Position numbers and translations under genes: made by a program
From: Nitrospirota bacterium
Lineage (GTDB): Bacteria > Nitrospirota > Thermodesulfovibrionia > UBA6902
Length of the DNA: 32,730 nucleotides
Reading direction: 5' to 3'
Assembly: GCA_024277515.1 (NCBI GenBank)
Contig: JAJRVB010000311.1
Span: 1 to 32,730, forward strand
Shown: one piece after another, positions 8,778 to 16,509 of the stretch
How positions within the stretch are numbered: the stretch's first letter is position 1
How the letters are laid out: the number at the start of each line of letters is the position of its first letter
The notes under the pieces: model-generated
Seen by the model: the letters and a program-made list of their open reading frames with translations, nothing else
Told to the model about the DNA's origin: nothing
Databases searched by the model: none

Positions 8778-8832
8778 AACATAACAATATTTCCTGTAAA
8801 TATGATGTTAATGTGTGTAAAGAAAATGTTAA
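8778..8832 (-). promoter_or_regulatory. napA promoter with four OmpR-type half-sites
   Basis: Read on the minus strand, half-sites TTAACA, TTTACA, TTAACA and TTTACA occupy 8832-8827, 8821-8816, 8811-8806 and 8800-8795, starting 11, 10 and 11 bp apart. Eleven bases further on is TATGTT (8783-8778), a 4/6 match to a -10 box. Half-sites one helical turn apart, next to a -10 box without a clear -35, fit a class II promoter of an OmpR/PhoB activator. The same arrangement stands at 11410-11464. No gene is seen in 8655-8978 apart from this. Confidence 0.65.
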
Positions 8833-9029
8833 TTTTCAGGGATGCGCAAAATAACGAAAAAATATCATGAAACAATTATTGCACGGCCGGGGGCGAATGC
8901 ATAGATCATTAATACGATTATAAACAATACTTATAATTAAGCTGCCATGCCGCTGTTACCCGGACTTTTGCATTCCTTATGGATTTGACTTGGAGAGAAG
9001 CAGATTCTAAAATCTCTATTAAGGATAAT

Positions 9030-10688
9030 ATGAATACAATAAAGTCACTGCTAAGACAATTCAGGGCCCTCCCGATCAGCCTCAGTCTCAAGTTTGTTAT
9101 CGGCGTTGCCGTCGCATTGTCCATAGTGATGGGAATATCACTCTATTTTATTAATGAGAACCATGAAAGGCTTGTCATGAAACAGGTCGATATTCAGGCT
9201 AAGGCCCTGTTCCAGCAGATTGTCCTCACCCGCAAATGGATTGCGGACCATGGCGGTATTTTTGTGGAACAGGCCCCCTGGAAGACGCCGAGTCCTTATA
9301 TTACTGAACCGGAAATTGTTGATCTGCAGGGAAGAAAATATATGAAGCTGACACCGGCCATGGTCACAAAGGAACTCTCAACATATGCAAAGGAGAAAGG
9401 GCTCTATTCGTTTCATATTACAAGCCTTAAGCTCATTAATCCTGAAAATGCACCGGATGACTTTGAAAGGGCCGCCCTTAAGGAATTCGAGATGAAGGTG
9501 ACAAAAGAAACGAGCAGGGTTGAAGAAAAAGGGCCTGATTATTTTTACAGATATATAGCGCCTCTTTATATTGAAGAAGCCTGCCTCAAGTGTCACGCCC
9601 ATCAGGGCTACAAGATCGGAGATGTAAGAGGGGCAATCAGTGTTTCCGTCCCGATGAACTCCGCGCTCCTGATGATCCGCTCCGGAAAGAGGGGGCTGAT
9701 TCTTACGAGCGGTCTGACAATAGGAGTTCTGATGATCGTGCTTTATGTGATGATGAAAGAGCTTGTATTGAGACCGGTCCATGAGTTGAAGAACTCTATC
9801 AAGGGTTTTTCACGCGGCAAAATATCTCATACGGATTTTATCAACACAGGAGATGAACTGCAGGAGTTGAGCAACTCATTTGCTGAAATGTCACAAACGC
9901 TGACTAATTATCATTCTGACCTCGAAAACAGGGTCCATATGGCGACTGCCGGGCTTGAAAAGGCGAATGAACGGCTTACGGAACTGAACGAAAAGAAGTC
10001 TGATTTTATCGCGCAGATTTCGCATGAATTGAGAACGCCGATGACATCTATCAAGGGCGCAATGGACTATATTTCAGCAAAGATCGCGCGGGATGGAAAC
10101 GATGCTGACGACCTGATGGAGTTTCTGGATGTCATTAAAAATAATGCGGACAGGCTCATCAGAATGGTCAACGATACCCTCGATCTTGAACGCATAGAAT
10201 CCGGAATGTTTGACCTGCATTATGACCATTTCGACCTGCTCTCTCTTGTAAAAGAGGTGATAATAAGTTTTCAGACCATTACGAATGAACGGAATATTGT
10301 GTTTAACATAAAGGCGCGTTCCGATATTATCGTGAATGCTGATCAGGACAGGATTAGGCAGGTACTGATAAATCTGGTGTCGAATGCGATCAATTACAGC
10401 CCTGATAATGCTGATGTTCAAATTACCGTTACGGAAACAGGTGACAGCGTGAAGGTAACCCTTAAAGACGAGGGGCCGGGTATCCCTGCTGATGTACAGG
10501 AAAAAATATTTGATAAATTCTATACAATAGGCAAGAGATACGGGACAGGGCTGGGACTCGCGATATGCAGGGGCATCATTGAAGCACACAGGGGAGTGAT
10601 CCGGGTTGAGAACATTCCGGGACACAAAGGGAGCGCTATTTATTTCAGTATTCCCAAAAACGGCGGGGCAAAAGATAACGGTGATTAA
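9030..10688 (+). CDS. Membrane sensor histidine kinase with Tll0287-like (DUF3365) heme-motif sensor domain
   Basis: Likely senses a small ligand or redox state in the periplasm and phosphorylates the next gene product. Order: transmembrane helix 1, a periplasmic DUF3365/Tll0287-like domain (RKWIADHGGIFV, PSPYITEPE, ending in CLKCHAHQGYKIGDVRGAISV), transmembrane helix 2, HAMP, HisKA with the phospho-acceptor in SHELRTP (about residue 332), then a HATPase with N box NLVSNAINYS, DEGPGIP and GTGLGLAICRG. The CxxCH in the sensor region allows covalent heme c, so NO or redox sensing is possible. The frame extends to ATG 8979, but AAGGAT before ATG 9030 favours 9030. Confidence 0.88.
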   Translation: MNTIKSLLRQFRALPISLSLKFVIGVAVALSIVMGISLYFINENHERLVMKQVDIQAKALFQQIVLTRKWIADHGGIFVEQAPWKTPSPYITEPEIVDLQGRKYMKLTPAMVTKELSTYAKEKGLYSFHITSLKLINPENAPDDFERAALKEFEMKVTKETSRVEEKGPDYFYRYIAPLYIEEACLKCHAHQGYKIGDVRGAISVSVPMNSALLMIRSGKRGLILTSGLTIGVLMIVLYVMMKELVLRPVHELKNSIKGFSRGKISHTDFINTGDELQELSNSFAEMSQTLTNYHSDLENRVHMATAGLEKANERLTELNEKKSDFIAQISHELRTPMTSIKGAMDYISAKIARDGNDADDLMEFLDVIKNNADRLIRMVNDTLDLERIESGMFDLHYDHFDLLSLVKEVIISFQTITNERNIVFNIKARSDIIVNADQDRIRQVLINLVSNAINYSPDNADVQITVTETGDSVKVTLKDEGPGIPADVQEKIFDKFYTIGKRYGTGLGLAICRGIIEAHRGVIRVENIPGHKGSAIYFSIPKNGGAKDNGD

Positions 10689-10699
10689 AAGGAGAAACT

Positions 10700-11383
10700 T
10701 TGAACAACAGGATACTGGCAGTAGATGATGATAAAGATATACTGAAAGTCCTGAAGGCAAACCTCGAACTTCACGGGTATGATGTGTATACGGCGGAGAA
10801 CTGGACAGAAGGACGGGAATCGTTGTCTGTATACATGCCTGACCTTATCATTCTTGATGTTATGCTGCCTGACGGAGATGGGACCGAGATCTGTCGTGAC
10901 GTCAGGAAAGAGATGCCTGATATCCCCATAATTATGCTGACTGCGAAAGACAAGGTCTCAGATAAAGTGTTCGGACTCGAGAGCGGCGCTGATGATTATG
11001 TGGTAAAACCGTTTGAGACACTTGAACTGGTTGCCCGGATCAAGGCGTGTCTTCGCAGGGTGCCTGTACCGGCTGCTGAAGACAAGGTGACCATAGGGGC
11101 ACTGAAAGTCGACTGCAGAAAGCGGCTTGTATCCGTATCAGGGAAACAGGTTGCGCTCACCCCCAAGGAATACGACCTGCTCTGCTTTTTTATAAATCAC
11201 CGGGGGGAAGCGGTAAGCCGTGACTCGATCAGAAAAAATATCTGGAAGGGCTCGCATATCTATTCATGGAGCAGAGTGATAGATGTTCATATTCAGCATC
11301 TCAGGCAAAAAATTGAAAAAGACCCCTCAAATCCCCGATATATCTTAACGGTGCCCGGTGCGGGTTACCGGTTTGCCGACTGA
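10700..11383 (+). CDS. OmpR/PhoB-family response regulator
   Basis: Receiver domain with acidic pocket VDDDKD, phospho-accepting Asp53 in IILDVMLP and the conserved lysine in MLTAKD. A winged-helix DNA-binding domain follows (TPKEYDLLCFFINHRGEAVSR and RVIDVHIQHLRQKIE, ending GAGYRFAD). It starts at a TTG with AAAGGAG seven bases upstream and follows the kinase by 11 bases, so they form one unit. The tandem direct repeats before napA and before napD2-hao are the type of site bound by this family, so both are likely targets (inference). Confidence 0.93.
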   Translation: MNNRILAVDDDKDILKVLKANLELHGYDVYTAENWTEGRESLSVYMPDLIILDVMLPDGDGTEICRDVRKEMPDIPIIMLTAKDKVSDKVFGLESGADDYVVKPFETLELVARIKACLRRVPVPAAEDKVTIGALKVDCRKRLVSVSGKQVALTPKEYDLLCFFINHRGEAVSRDSIRKNIWKGSHIYSWSRVIDVHIQHLRQKIEKDPSNPRYILTVPGAGYRFAD

Positions 11384-11409
11384 CGATATTACTTTCTACT
11401 CTCAAGGTC

Positions 11410-11464
11410 TTTACATCTTCTTTACACACATTAACAGCACATTTACAAAGAAATCTGATAAAAA
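11410..11464 (+). promoter_or_regulatory. Promoter of the napD2-hao unit with four OmpR-type half-sites
   Basis: TTTACA 11410-11415, TTTACA 11421-11426, TTAACA 11431-11436 and TTTACA 11442-11447 start 11, 10 and 11 bp apart, exactly as before napA. TAAAAA at 11459-11464 lies 11 bp after the last half-site, again as at napA. The block TTTACACACATTAACA is identical in both promoters. Confidence 0.65.
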
Positions 11465-11563
11465 ATAATTAGTATTGCGGTATCGAAAATTATCCGGTTT
11501 CATCCCGATACATCGGGACATTTTTCTAACTGCATTACCCTGATTAATGGAAATGGGGAGAGC

Positions 11564-11839
11564 ATGGTAGTTGCAAGCGGAATTATCGAGATAGAAGACA
11601 TGAATGATCTGCAGAACATTGTTGCTGCTTTAAAAAATAACAGGGTGGAAATCAATGATATTGATTCAGCAAACATTCTATTTATTCTCGAGAGAGAAAA
11701 TATCGGTGAAGTAAAGGGTGAGATAGAGTCTGTAAAACAGATAGCGGGAGTTAAACATGTGCATATCACATATTACAGCATGGAGGGCATGGATGACGGG
11801 ACAGAACCAGGGGGCAGCGAGAAAGAAAGCAGCAGGTGA
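11564..11839 (+). CDS. NapD-like small protein (second NapD paralogue)
   Basis: A 91-aa protein with the NapD-type pattern: strand ASGIIEIE, helix DLQNIVAALKNN, strand pair VEINDIDSANILFILERE, helix VKGEIESVKQIAGV and strand VKHVHITYYSM. Residue identity with the operon NapD (3229-3492) is low, but length and strand/helix order agree. A hydrophilic tail follows. It sits between the two-component genes and hao, about 120 bp before hao, behind the same type of operator as napA. It may be a chaperone for a Tat substrate, with NapA the only one seen nearby. A GGGGAGAG ribosome site precedes the ATG. Function is inferred from fold only. Confidence 0.55.
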   Translation: MVVASGIIEIEDMNDLQNIVAALKNNRVEINDIDSANILFILERENIGEVKGEIESVKQIAGVKHVHITYYSMEGMDDGTEPGGSEKESSR

Positions 11840-11961
11840 AAGGAGGAAAGCAAAAAAGGAAGACCAAGTATATTTTCAAGAGGAGGTGATGCATTTTTAA
11901 GGGCGTGATGACGTATTTGTATTGAGAAGATCAAGGTTTCAGAAAATAAAGGAGGGGAAAA

Positions 11962-13422
11962 ATGAAAAAAATGATAACCCTGGCAATTGCCGCCTGTATC
12001 CTGGCACTGGGAACAAGCGCATATGCCATCACAAAGATCAACATCCCGAAAGACGTGTCAAAGACCAGCCAGGAATGCATTGAGTGCCACAAAGCGACAA
12101 CGGTCAACATTTACCAGCAATGGGGCAACAGTAAACATTTTCGCGCCAATGTCGGGTGTTATGAATGCCACGAGGCCAAGAAGGGCGAGTCGGATGCATT
12201 TGAACACGAAGGTAAATTCATTTCCATTATTGTATCTCCGAAGGATTGCGCAAGATGCCATGAGAGGGAAGTTGATGAATTTACCAATTCACATCATGCC
12301 AAGGCAGGAAGGATCATGGGATCTCTGGACAATATTCTTGCTGAGGTTGTCGAAGGCAACAGGGGCATGATAACAGAGGCTTTCCCCCGCGGTGTTTCTG
12401 CTGCTGCAGTCAACGGTTGCTGGCAGTGCCACGGCTCTGTTGTGAAAGTCAATAAAGACGGGAGGCTTGACCCGGCCACCTGGCCTAACACCGGTATGGG
12501 AAGGGTAAACCCCGACGGTTCGGAGGGTAGCTGTACAGCATGTCACCAGCGCCATGAATTCTCGGCTGCACAGGTCCGCCAGCCGGGGAACTGTGGTAAA
12601 TGCCATCAGGGGCCGGACCATCCACAATATGAGATATATAAACTTTCAAAGCATGGAATTAGCTATTTCGCCAACATGGATGATATGAACCTCGATTCTC
12701 CCAAATGGATTGTTGGAGAAGATTATTCTATAGCGCCTACATGTGCAACCTGCCATATGTCGGCTACCAGTGATATGCCTGTCACTCACAACGTGGGTCT
12801 GCGTATCAAGTGGAACAACCGTCCGCCGCGGATTAAACAGGCCCACGAGACGGATAAGAGGTGGGGACTGGCCTCCGCCAAAATTACAGGCGACATGCGT
12901 AAGGCAAACATGGTCAAGGTCTGTGTCAACTGTCACGGCGAAAAATTTGTGGAAGGCTTTTACATTCAGTATGAAGCCCAGCTGCAACTCTACGATAAGA
13001 AATGGGCAGAACCCGGCTTAAGGCTCTATAAAAAGGCTACAGAAGTTCTAAAGGCCATGCAGGGCAAAGAATACGCCAAGTTTTCCCAGAAGATTGACTA
13101 TACATGGTTTGAGCTCTGGCACCATGAGGGTCGAATTGTTCGCCATGCAGCATCCATGATGGGACCGGATTATACACAATGGGAGGGCAACTATATCTTA
13201 GCCAAAAACTGGTATAGCGAGTATATTCCGGAGTTAAAAGAAATCATCGAAGAGGCCAAGCACAGTAATCGTAAGGCCAAAAAGCTTGGAGGCGAATTAG
13301 AGAAGATGCTCACTGAGATTACGAATAATGACGATCACAAGTGGTCCATCGGTAAAGAAGATGCCGCAGTTAAAGCAGATCGTAAGAAACGCCAAAAAGA
13401 GTTTAAAGCTCGTTATAAATAG
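11962..13422 (+). CDS. hao: Octaheme hydroxylamine oxidoreductase-family cytochrome c (Hao)
   Basis: Periplasmic multiheme enzyme acting on nitrogen oxides. A Sec signal peptide ends near residue 22 (TSAYA). Eight CxxCH motifs follow: CIECH 39, CYECH 66, CARCH 96, CWQCH 153, CTACH 191, CGKCH 211, CATCH 261 and CVNCH 321. The HAO signature region WHHEGRIVRHAASMMGPDYTQW comes next (two blocks: WHHEGRIVRH and AASMMGPDY). The order and 486-aa length match HAO and not NrfA. Beside nap, and without nrfA or an ammonia monooxygenase, it is more likely a reductive Hao as in Nautilia/Campylobacter relatives (nitrite to hydroxylamine, ammonia or NO) than a nitrifier enzyme. Whether the cross-link tyrosine is present needs an alignment. 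An AGGAGGGG ribosome site precedes the ATG. Confidence 0.9.
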   Translation: MKKMITLAIAACILALGTSAYAITKINIPKDVSKTSQECIECHKATTVNIYQQWGNSKHFRANVGCYECHEAKKGESDAFEHEGKFISIIVSPKDCARCHEREVDEFTNSHHAKAGRIMGSLDNILAEVVEGNRGMITEAFPRGVSAAAVNGCWQCHGSVVKVNKDGRLDPATWPNTGMGRVNPDGSEGSCTACHQRHEFSAAQVRQPGNCGKCHQGPDHPQYEIYKLSKHGISYFANMDDMNLDSPKWIVGEDYSIAPTCATCHMSATSDMPVTHNVGLRIKWNNRPPRIKQAHETDKRWGLASAKITGDMRKANMVKVCVNCHGEKFVEGFYIQYEAQLQLYDKKWAEPGLRLYKKATEVLKAMQGKEYAKFSQKIDYTWFELWHHEGRIVRHAASMMGPDYTQWEGNYILAKNWYSEYIPELKEIIEEAKHSNRKAKKLGGELEKMLTEITNNDDHKWSIGKEDAAVKADRKKRQKEFKARYK

Positions 13423-13478
13423 TGCTTGAGCAGGATGAGAATTAACTCTACTGATTTGAAGAATCACTGAGTCCTCTT

Positions 13479-13531
13479 GATGGGGAGGAAAACAGGGCAA
13501 AAAGATTACCACTTGCCTTTTCCTCCCCATC
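13479..13531 (+). terminator. Strong hairpin after hao
   Basis: Arms 13479-13492 and 13518-13531 are perfectly complementary over 14 bp, with partly paired interior sequence. It lies 57 bases beyond the hao stop. The A/U-rich inner end of the stem and the absence of a following U-tract make it an atypical terminator, so a stability hairpin is possible. Confidence 0.5.
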
Positions 13532-13556
13532 ACTCCCGCCTGCATTCATTATATGA

Positions 13557-13724
13557 GTATCCATTATGGGTATCATCGGGACATAAAAATGCAAAAATCA
13601 AAGACCAAAGATCAAAATTAAGGAAAATATTTTATATTATAATAACTTCCATAATTTTGATCTTTTATGTTTAATATTTGATCTTGCATTGCCTTGCTGT
13701 TTTTGCCCGTAACTGAATGCTTAC
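13557..13724 (-). mobile_element. MITE-like palindromic repeat, copy A (inverted)
   Basis: Read on the minus strand this segment aligns along its length with copies B (16018-16191) and C (21748-21921). Shared blocks include GATCAAATATT, ATCAAAATTATGGAAG, CCTTAATTTTGATCT and TTTGATTTTT. The outer inverted repeat at 13709-13724 is clear; the other end (about 13557) is eroded. ATATGA occurs on both sides (13551-13556 and 13725-13730), a possible target duplication. It carries no coding capacity. Confidence 0.7.
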
Positions 13725-13871
13725 ATATGACATCTAAATTTTATTTATAATAATGCCGAATACATTGTATGAGGTAAAGCAGCCCTACGAGGCGAACAAG
13801 CCTAACCGTCTGATATTACACATTATTATTTTATATATGGATTTTATTTAAAAAAATAGCATACACTACTT

Positions 13872-14615
13872 ATGATTATGATGATTCTGGTCTTTTTGTT
13901 ATCAATACTGTTCATCCCGTCTGTGGCTGACGCATGGGCGCCCCTCACACATGTATATCTTGGATATCAGGTGCTCGATTTTGGCGCTGCCCTTATCCCT
14001 GCCGGCATTTATACCCTCTTAAGGAAATACAGGAATGATTTTCTGTATGGAAATCTGAGCGCTGATATCATACTCGGCAGGAGGTTTCAGGGGATCGAGA
14101 AAAACTCCCATAACTGGGACATTGCATGGAAACTGTTCGGATCAGCCAAAACGGACCGTCAGCAGGCCTTTGCCTATGGCTACCTGATGCACCTGTGTGC
14201 TGATACCGTCATACATAACATGGAAAAATCAAGCATCCCTTTCAGCCACTCCCTGATTGAGATAAAGGCTGACAGCATTGTCGACAAGAAATACAGGAGG
14301 ATCCTGAAACGGCTTGACAAGGCAATGCAAAAAAAGAATGATGTCTTTATGGAGAGAAAACTTGAGAGTCTTTTCTTTTCTTTCAAGACGAACAAGAGGA
14401 TATTCAAGGGAATGCTCGTCCTGTCAAGACTGCCCAATTACACACCCGTATCGAATTTTATTGATCATCGCTTTCCATACAAAATTACTGTGGGGGACAT
14501 CTATAACTTCCGGCAGGAGTCCCTGGACCGCATGGTCGAGCTGTTAAACAATGGAAGAGATTCTGAAGTGCTGAAAGACCATCCGCTTGGACGATATCAG
14601 CGAAAAGCCTCTTAG
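13872..14615 (+). CDS. Exported zinc-dependent phospholipase C-like protein
   Basis: A signal peptide (about residues 1-21, ending VADA) is followed immediately by WAPLTHVYLG. The N-terminal tryptophan and first histidine of the mature chain are the hallmark of zinc phospholipase C/S1-P1-type enzymes. Further likely metal ligands lie in NLSADI, HNWDIAWKL and GYLMHLCADTVIHN. The substrate is unknown; bacterial proteins of this family (zinc-dependent PLC, PF00882-like) often have no tested activity. No strong ribosome site is seen. It stands alone between MITE copy A and scpB. Confidence 0.65.
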   Translation: MIMMILVFLLSILFIPSVADAWAPLTHVYLGYQVLDFGAALIPAGIYTLLRKYRNDFLYGNLSADIILGRRFQGIEKNSHNWDIAWKLFGSAKTDRQQAFAYGYLMHLCADTVIHNMEKSSIPFSHSLIEIKADSIVDKKYRRILKRLDKAMQKKNDVFMERKLESLFFSFKTNKRIFKGMLVLSRLPNYTPVSNFIDHRFPYKITVGDIYNFRQESLDRMVELLNNGRDSEVLKDHPLGRYQRKAS

Positions 14616-14764
14616 AATTAATGCATCATAACCATCTCCGTATATTCAAATCCATATTCCATTTCAAACATCCAGATGAGCGGTATATTGTGTTTTTGAC
14701 TGATTTTTGTTAGGATTTTAGCTCATTCGAGAGAGCAATATACTGAAAAGAGGATTGTAATTAC

Positions 14765-15505
14765 ATGGAAGATCACGAAGCCAGGGCGATTATTGAAGCA
14801 TTACTATTTATGGCCGGTGAGCCGGTCACACTCGATAAACTGAGAAAGATCACAGAGGTTGACAAATATAACACGGAGCGGCTTGTGCGGGAGCTGATCA
14901 GCGAATATTCAACGAAGCATACGGGCCTCTTTATCGCGGAAGTGGCTGAGGGCTATCAGATGGTGACCAATCCTGCCTGCGCCCCCTGGATCAAGAAACT
15001 CCTTTCGACAGCAGTACCCAAGAAGCTGACACAGTCATCTCTTGAAACCATGGCAATTATCGCCTATAAACAACCCATTATCAAGGCTGAAATAGAGGCC
15101 ATAAGGGGTGTCAACTCAGACGGAGTGGTCAAGACGCTGCTCGAGAGGCGGCTTGTGAAAATTCTTGGAAGAAAAGAGGTGCCGGGCCGGCCGCTCATGT
15201 ATGGTACAACCCCGGAGTTTTTGCAGTATTTTGGACTGAAGGACCTGTCTGAACTCCCCACGCTCAAGGAGTTTCAGGAGGCTGATATACCTGAACCGCC
15301 CGAGTTACTGCCTGAAAAGGAGGGCGAACAGGGGCCGGACGGCCCTCAATCAGGTGACGCCGCTCTATCTGATGCAGGGCAAACAGAAGATAAGCTGGAT
15401 CAGGATACTCTGTCCGGTGAAGAGGGACAGGGCGTTGATAATGGGCTGTCTTCCGGGGATGAAGGGCTGTCCGGAAAGACAATGGGCCGCTCTGCTGAAC
15501 AATAG
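14765..15505 (+). CDS. scpB: ScpB, chromosome segregation and condensation protein
   Basis: Winged-helix kleisin partner of the SMC-ScpA condensin. The conserved start (ARAIIEALLFMAGEPVTLDKL), the central ETMAIIAYKQPIIKAEIEAIRGVNSDGVVKTL block (two blocks: ETMAIIAYKQPI and EIEAIRGVNSDG) and GRPLMYGTTPEFLQYFGL are all present. After about residue 175 it carries an unusual low-complexity acidic tail of about 70 residues, rich in E, G, D and Q. No scpA is adjacent, although they are usually neighbours. AGAGGA precedes the ATG. It is convergent with the next gene, 14 bp away. Confidence 0.92.
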   Translation: MEDHEARAIIEALLFMAGEPVTLDKLRKITEVDKYNTERLVRELISEYSTKHTGLFIAEVAEGYQMVTNPACAPWIKKLLSTAVPKKLTQSSLETMAIIAYKQPIIKAEIEAIRGVNSDGVVKTLLERRLVKILGRKEVPGRPLMYGTTPEFLQYFGLKDLSELPTLKEFQEADIPEPPELLPEKEGEQGPDGPQSGDAALSDAGQTEDKLDQDTLSGEEGQGVDNGLSSGDEGLSGKTMGRSAEQ

Positions 15506-15519
15506 TCTGTTGCGCAGGA

Positions 15520-15906
15520 TCAGAAGAAAGATATATCTTTCGTAGCTGACGTGACGACAAAAACGCTTTTATTGTTACCCTGCAGGTCTGCCGGTGTTAC
15601 GAAAAACCCCTGCTGACCATAAGGCAGATAGGGCGTGTAGCCTATCAATACTTCCCCATCATTAAACTCGACCTGAACCTTGTTGCCGCCCCACGGAATA
15701 TAATCCCTGTACGTGTACGCATACTGTTTGTTTCCATTGTAACTTTTCACAAGAAACGCCGCCTTCATCTTTTCAAGATCAACCTTTACCAGTTCACCGC
15801 TTGTAAGCCGTAAATGAAAGAATGTTTTCTGAGGGGAAAAGTCCCGTATACGTCCTTTCATTAATGATTTGTCTTTTAATCTGACCACTACTTTTTCTTT
15901 TAGCAT
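15520..15906 (-). CDS. Conserved hypothetical protein, beta-rich
   Basis: A 128-aa soluble protein. The N-terminal part (VVVRLKDKSLMKGRIRDFSP) resembles proteins that begin with a small beta-barrel and a 'KGxxxDFSP' motif. A second half, VQVEFNDGEVLIGYT, repeats the pattern 'V.v.f.DGEvl.GyT', suggesting two related barrels. No catalytic motif or signal peptide is seen. GGAGG stands seven bases before the ATG, so it looks expressed. I cannot name a function. Confidence 0.7.
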   Translation of the reverse strand: MLKEKVVVRLKDKSLMKGRIRDFSPQKTFFHLRLTSGELVKVDLEKMKAAFLVKSYNGNKQYAYTYRDYIPWGGNKVQVEFNDGEVLIGYTPYLPYGQQGFFVTPADLQGNNKSVFVVTSATKDISFF

Positions 15907-16017
15907 CCCTCTACCTCCATACTTTCACCAAGGGTGGAATTTGATATTATTATTGACTATCAAATCCGAAAAAAAAGTAATCCTGCTCACAAAATGATAA
16001 TTGGTGAGAGAAAAATT

Positions 16018-16191
16018 GTAACTATTCAGTTACGGGTAATAATAGCAGGCAAGAAAAGATCAAATATTTAAAATAAAAAATCAAAATTATGGAAGGGATT
16101 TTATAATATAAATAAATCTCCTTAATTTTGATCTATGGTTTTTGATTTTTACATTTCACTGTCCAAATGATACTTGTAACTGAATCATTAC
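16018..16191 (+). mobile_element. MITE-like palindromic repeat, copy B
   Basis: 174 bp with imperfect terminal inverted repeats 16018-16033 and 16176-16191 (14 of 16 paired) and an internally self-complementary body. It is flanked by GAAAAATT (16010-16017) and GAAATATT (16192-16199), a 7/8 match that looks like an 8-bp target duplication. It is nearly identical to copy C. No coding capacity. Confidence 0.78.
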
Positions 16192-16221
16192 GAAATATTC
16201 CGTAGTTGCATTGCATATTAT

Positions 16222-16244
16222 ATGTTATAATCATGTTATAACAT
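16222..16244 (+). promoter_or_regulatory. Operator/promoter of the AbrB-Doc pair
   Basis: Inverted repeat ATGTTATAA (16222-16230) and TTATAACAT (16236-16244) with a 5-nt spacer. A third, direct copy of ATGTTATAA is at 16233-16241. TATAAT (16226-16231) lies inside the repeat, 27 bp before the antitoxin ATG, so bound antitoxin would cover the promoter. This fits toxin-antitoxin autoregulation. Confidence 0.6.
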
Positions 16245-16257
16245 TCAGGAGGTCCGT

Positions 16258-16509
16258 ATGAAGAGAAAAATATGTGCGATCGGCAACAGCAAAGGAATAT
16301 CAATCCCTGTTGATGTACTGGAGGAGCTTAATCTTGCTTTAGGGTCTGATGTAGACATCAAGCTGGATGACAAGCATTCACGCATAGTGATTGAACCGAT
16401 CAGGAAAGAGAGAAAATACCCCAAGGGAGTGGACCAGGAATTTGTTACACAGGTGAATGATTTTATAGAAAAATATGGACCTGCATTAAAAGAGATAGCA
16501 AAGAAGTGA
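16258..16509 (+). CDS. AbrB/MazE-type antitoxin
   Basis: The 83-aa protein has a SpoVT-AbrB swapped-hairpin DNA-binding domain (ICAIGNSKGISIPVDVLEEL) in its first 50 residues. The helical C-terminal part (residues about 60-80, VTQVNDFIEKYGPALKE) probably neutralises the toxin. AGGAGG precedes the ATG. Its stop overlaps the start of the toxin gene (GTGA). It probably represses its own promoter through the repeat at 16222-16244. Confidence 0.85.
   Translation: MKRKICAIGNSKGISIPVDVLEELNLALGSDVDIKLDDKHSRIVIEPIRKERKYPKGVDQEFVTQVNDFIEKYGPALKEIAKK

Noticed and set aside
8651..8875. Minus-strand frame of 74 aa upstream of napA
   Set aside because: It covers the napA promoter array and ribosome site, has no family resemblance, and would overlap the napA start; treated as non-coding.
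8833..8978. Search for an FNR/Dnr box (TTGAT-N4-ATCAA) near nap and the kinase gene
   Set aside because: Only isolated half-matches were found; the OmpR-type array explains the region better.
11962..13422. Hao considered as evidence for a nitrifier or anammox organism
   Set aside because: No ammonia monooxygenase, hydrazine synthase or cytochrome partners are seen, while the nap operon and shared regulation favour a reductive role.
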